This document shows, piece by piece, positions 36,200 through 36,732 of a stretch of DNA of 36,732 nt (position 1 is its first letter; the number at the start of each line of letters is the position of its first letter). Source of the stretch: CAZEQH01 sp964566875 (lineage in GTDB: Bacteria; Patescibacteriota; Minisyncoccia; Minisyncoccales; JANBVM01); contig CAZMJM010000007.1 in NCBI GenBank assembly GCA_964566875.1, positions 1 through 36,732 of the forward strand, written 5' to 3'. The position numbers and the translations under genes were made by a program. The notes beneath the pieces are model-generated. The model had not been told where the DNA came from and made no database searches. It was given only the letters and a program-made list of their open reading frames with translations.

Positions 36200-36732
36200 A
36201 TGCCAAAAACTACTACCAAAAAGAAGTCAACTGCCAAGAAAAAGACCGCTGCCAAAAAGCCGGCCGAAAAAGAAGAAAAGAAAATTCCGCTAACCGGCGT
36301 AAAGAAGAGCGCCCCCAGGGCGGCGGCAAAACCAAAAAAGACAGCCGAGAAAAAGAAAGCCGAGAAAAAAACGGAAAAGAGTCAGCCCGCCGGCGGACCG
36401 TCAGCTGGTGGAGCGGTGAAGAAAACAGGCGAAGGCAATTACTATGAGGCGGTCGGCAAGAGGAAAACTTCGGCTGCCAGGGTGAGACTCTGGAGTAATG
36501 GAAAAGGTGAAGTTTTTATCAACGGAAAACCCCTGGAAAAGTACTTTTTTACCATGTCTCTCAGGAAAACGGCGGCAGCCGCTTTGACTAAGCTTGAATC
36601 TCTGGATAAGTTTAATGTTTCAGTTGTGGTTTCGGGCGGCGGGGTCGCTTCCCAGGCGGAAGCCGTACGGCACGGTATTGCCAGGGCGTTGGTAAAAATG
36701 AACCCGGAATTTCGGAAGAAATTAAAGAAATG
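36200..36732 (+). CDS. rpsI: 30S ribosomal protein S9 with long basic N-terminal extension (partial)
   Basis: The gene runs off the end of the window after 177 codons. The S9 core starts at about residue 81 (YYEAVGKRKTSAARVRLW) and shows INGKPLEKYF and SGGGVASQAEAVRHGIARALVKMNP; only the C-terminal GxRK(K)xRR region is cut off. The first 80 residues are a Lys/Ala/Pro/Glu-rich extension (MPKTTTKKKSTAKKK and onward), unusual because E. coli S9 has almost no lead-in. The extension holds SQPAGGPSAGG, encoded by two adjacent copies of the GC-rich palindrome. The ATG follows rplM by 11 bases. Confidence 0.93.
   Translation, partial: MPKTTTKKKSTAKKKTAAKKPAEKEEKKIPLTGVKKSAPRAAAKPKKTAEKKKAEKKTEKSQPAGGPSAGGAVKKTGEGNYYEAVGKRKTSAARVRLWSNGKGEVFINGKPLEKYFFTMSLRKTAAAALTKLESLDKFNVSVVVSGGGVASQAEAVRHGIARALVKMNPEFRKKLKK
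36383..36413 (+). repeat. Two adjacent in-frame palindrome copies in rpsI
   Basis: CAGCCCGCCGGCGGACC (36383-36399) is followed by a degenerate GTCAGCTGGTGGAG (36400-36413). Together they encode Gln-Pro-Ala-Gly-Gly-Pro-Ser-Ala-Gly-Gly. Confidence 0.6.

Overview
The window is a 36.7 kb scaffold piece (one run of 100 Ns) that reads as a Candidate Phyla Radiation (Patescibacteria) genome, most likely Parcubacteria-like. The basis is the absence of rpmD (L30) between rpsE and rplO, long Lys/Ala-rich tails on ribosomal proteins, zinc-type S14, many short interspersed palindromes, and several trimmed housekeeping proteins. Ordinary TGA stops argue against the SR1/Gracilibacteria code. The exact lineage cannot be fixed from this sequence alone.

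Layout. 1-1060: palindromic repeats, a promoter-driven structured non-coding RNA candidate (108-245), a bidirectional terminator and an unrecognised minus-strand gene. 1160-6935: an F-type ATP synthase operon in the order atpI/Z-like, B, E, small membrane protein, F, A, G, D, C. No delta gene (atpH) is present. 6936-8349: repeat-rich spacer, a minus-strand rpmB/tRNA-Pro(GGG) pair and an M50 site-2-type protease. 8357-12747: str cluster (rpsL, rpsG, fusA, tuf). 12860-25340: S10 and spc clusters ending in secY, adk and map. 25383-32121: seven genes placed between map and infA (small hypothetical, Alg5-like glycosyltransferase, GalT, TpiA, YkuK-like protein, short AlaRS, membrane-anchored protein). 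32147-36732: alpha cluster (infA, rpmJ, rpsM, gap, rpsK, rpsD, rpoA, rplQ), then rplM and a partial rpsI.

How it fits together. Most of the window encodes the ribosome, its elongation factors, SecY and the RNA polymerase alpha subunit, together with an energy-coupling membrane complex. The ATP synthase shows a coordinated reduction: delta is absent, alpha lacks the N-terminal segment that normally binds delta, b is short at the end that normally binds delta, and epsilon consists only of its beta-sandwich. EF-Tu carries Ala in place of the P-loop Asp. RpoA has no C-terminal domain and ends in a Lys-rich tail. Short DNA palindromes sit in frame inside several protein tails, usually encoding Pro-Ala-Gly-Gly.

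Regulation visible in sequence: good sigma70-type promoters before the ncRNA, rpsL, tuf, rpmB and infA; strong hairpins before rpsL and rplC; and two genes (rpmB and the 25383 gene) whose predicted transcription starts lie almost on the start codon.
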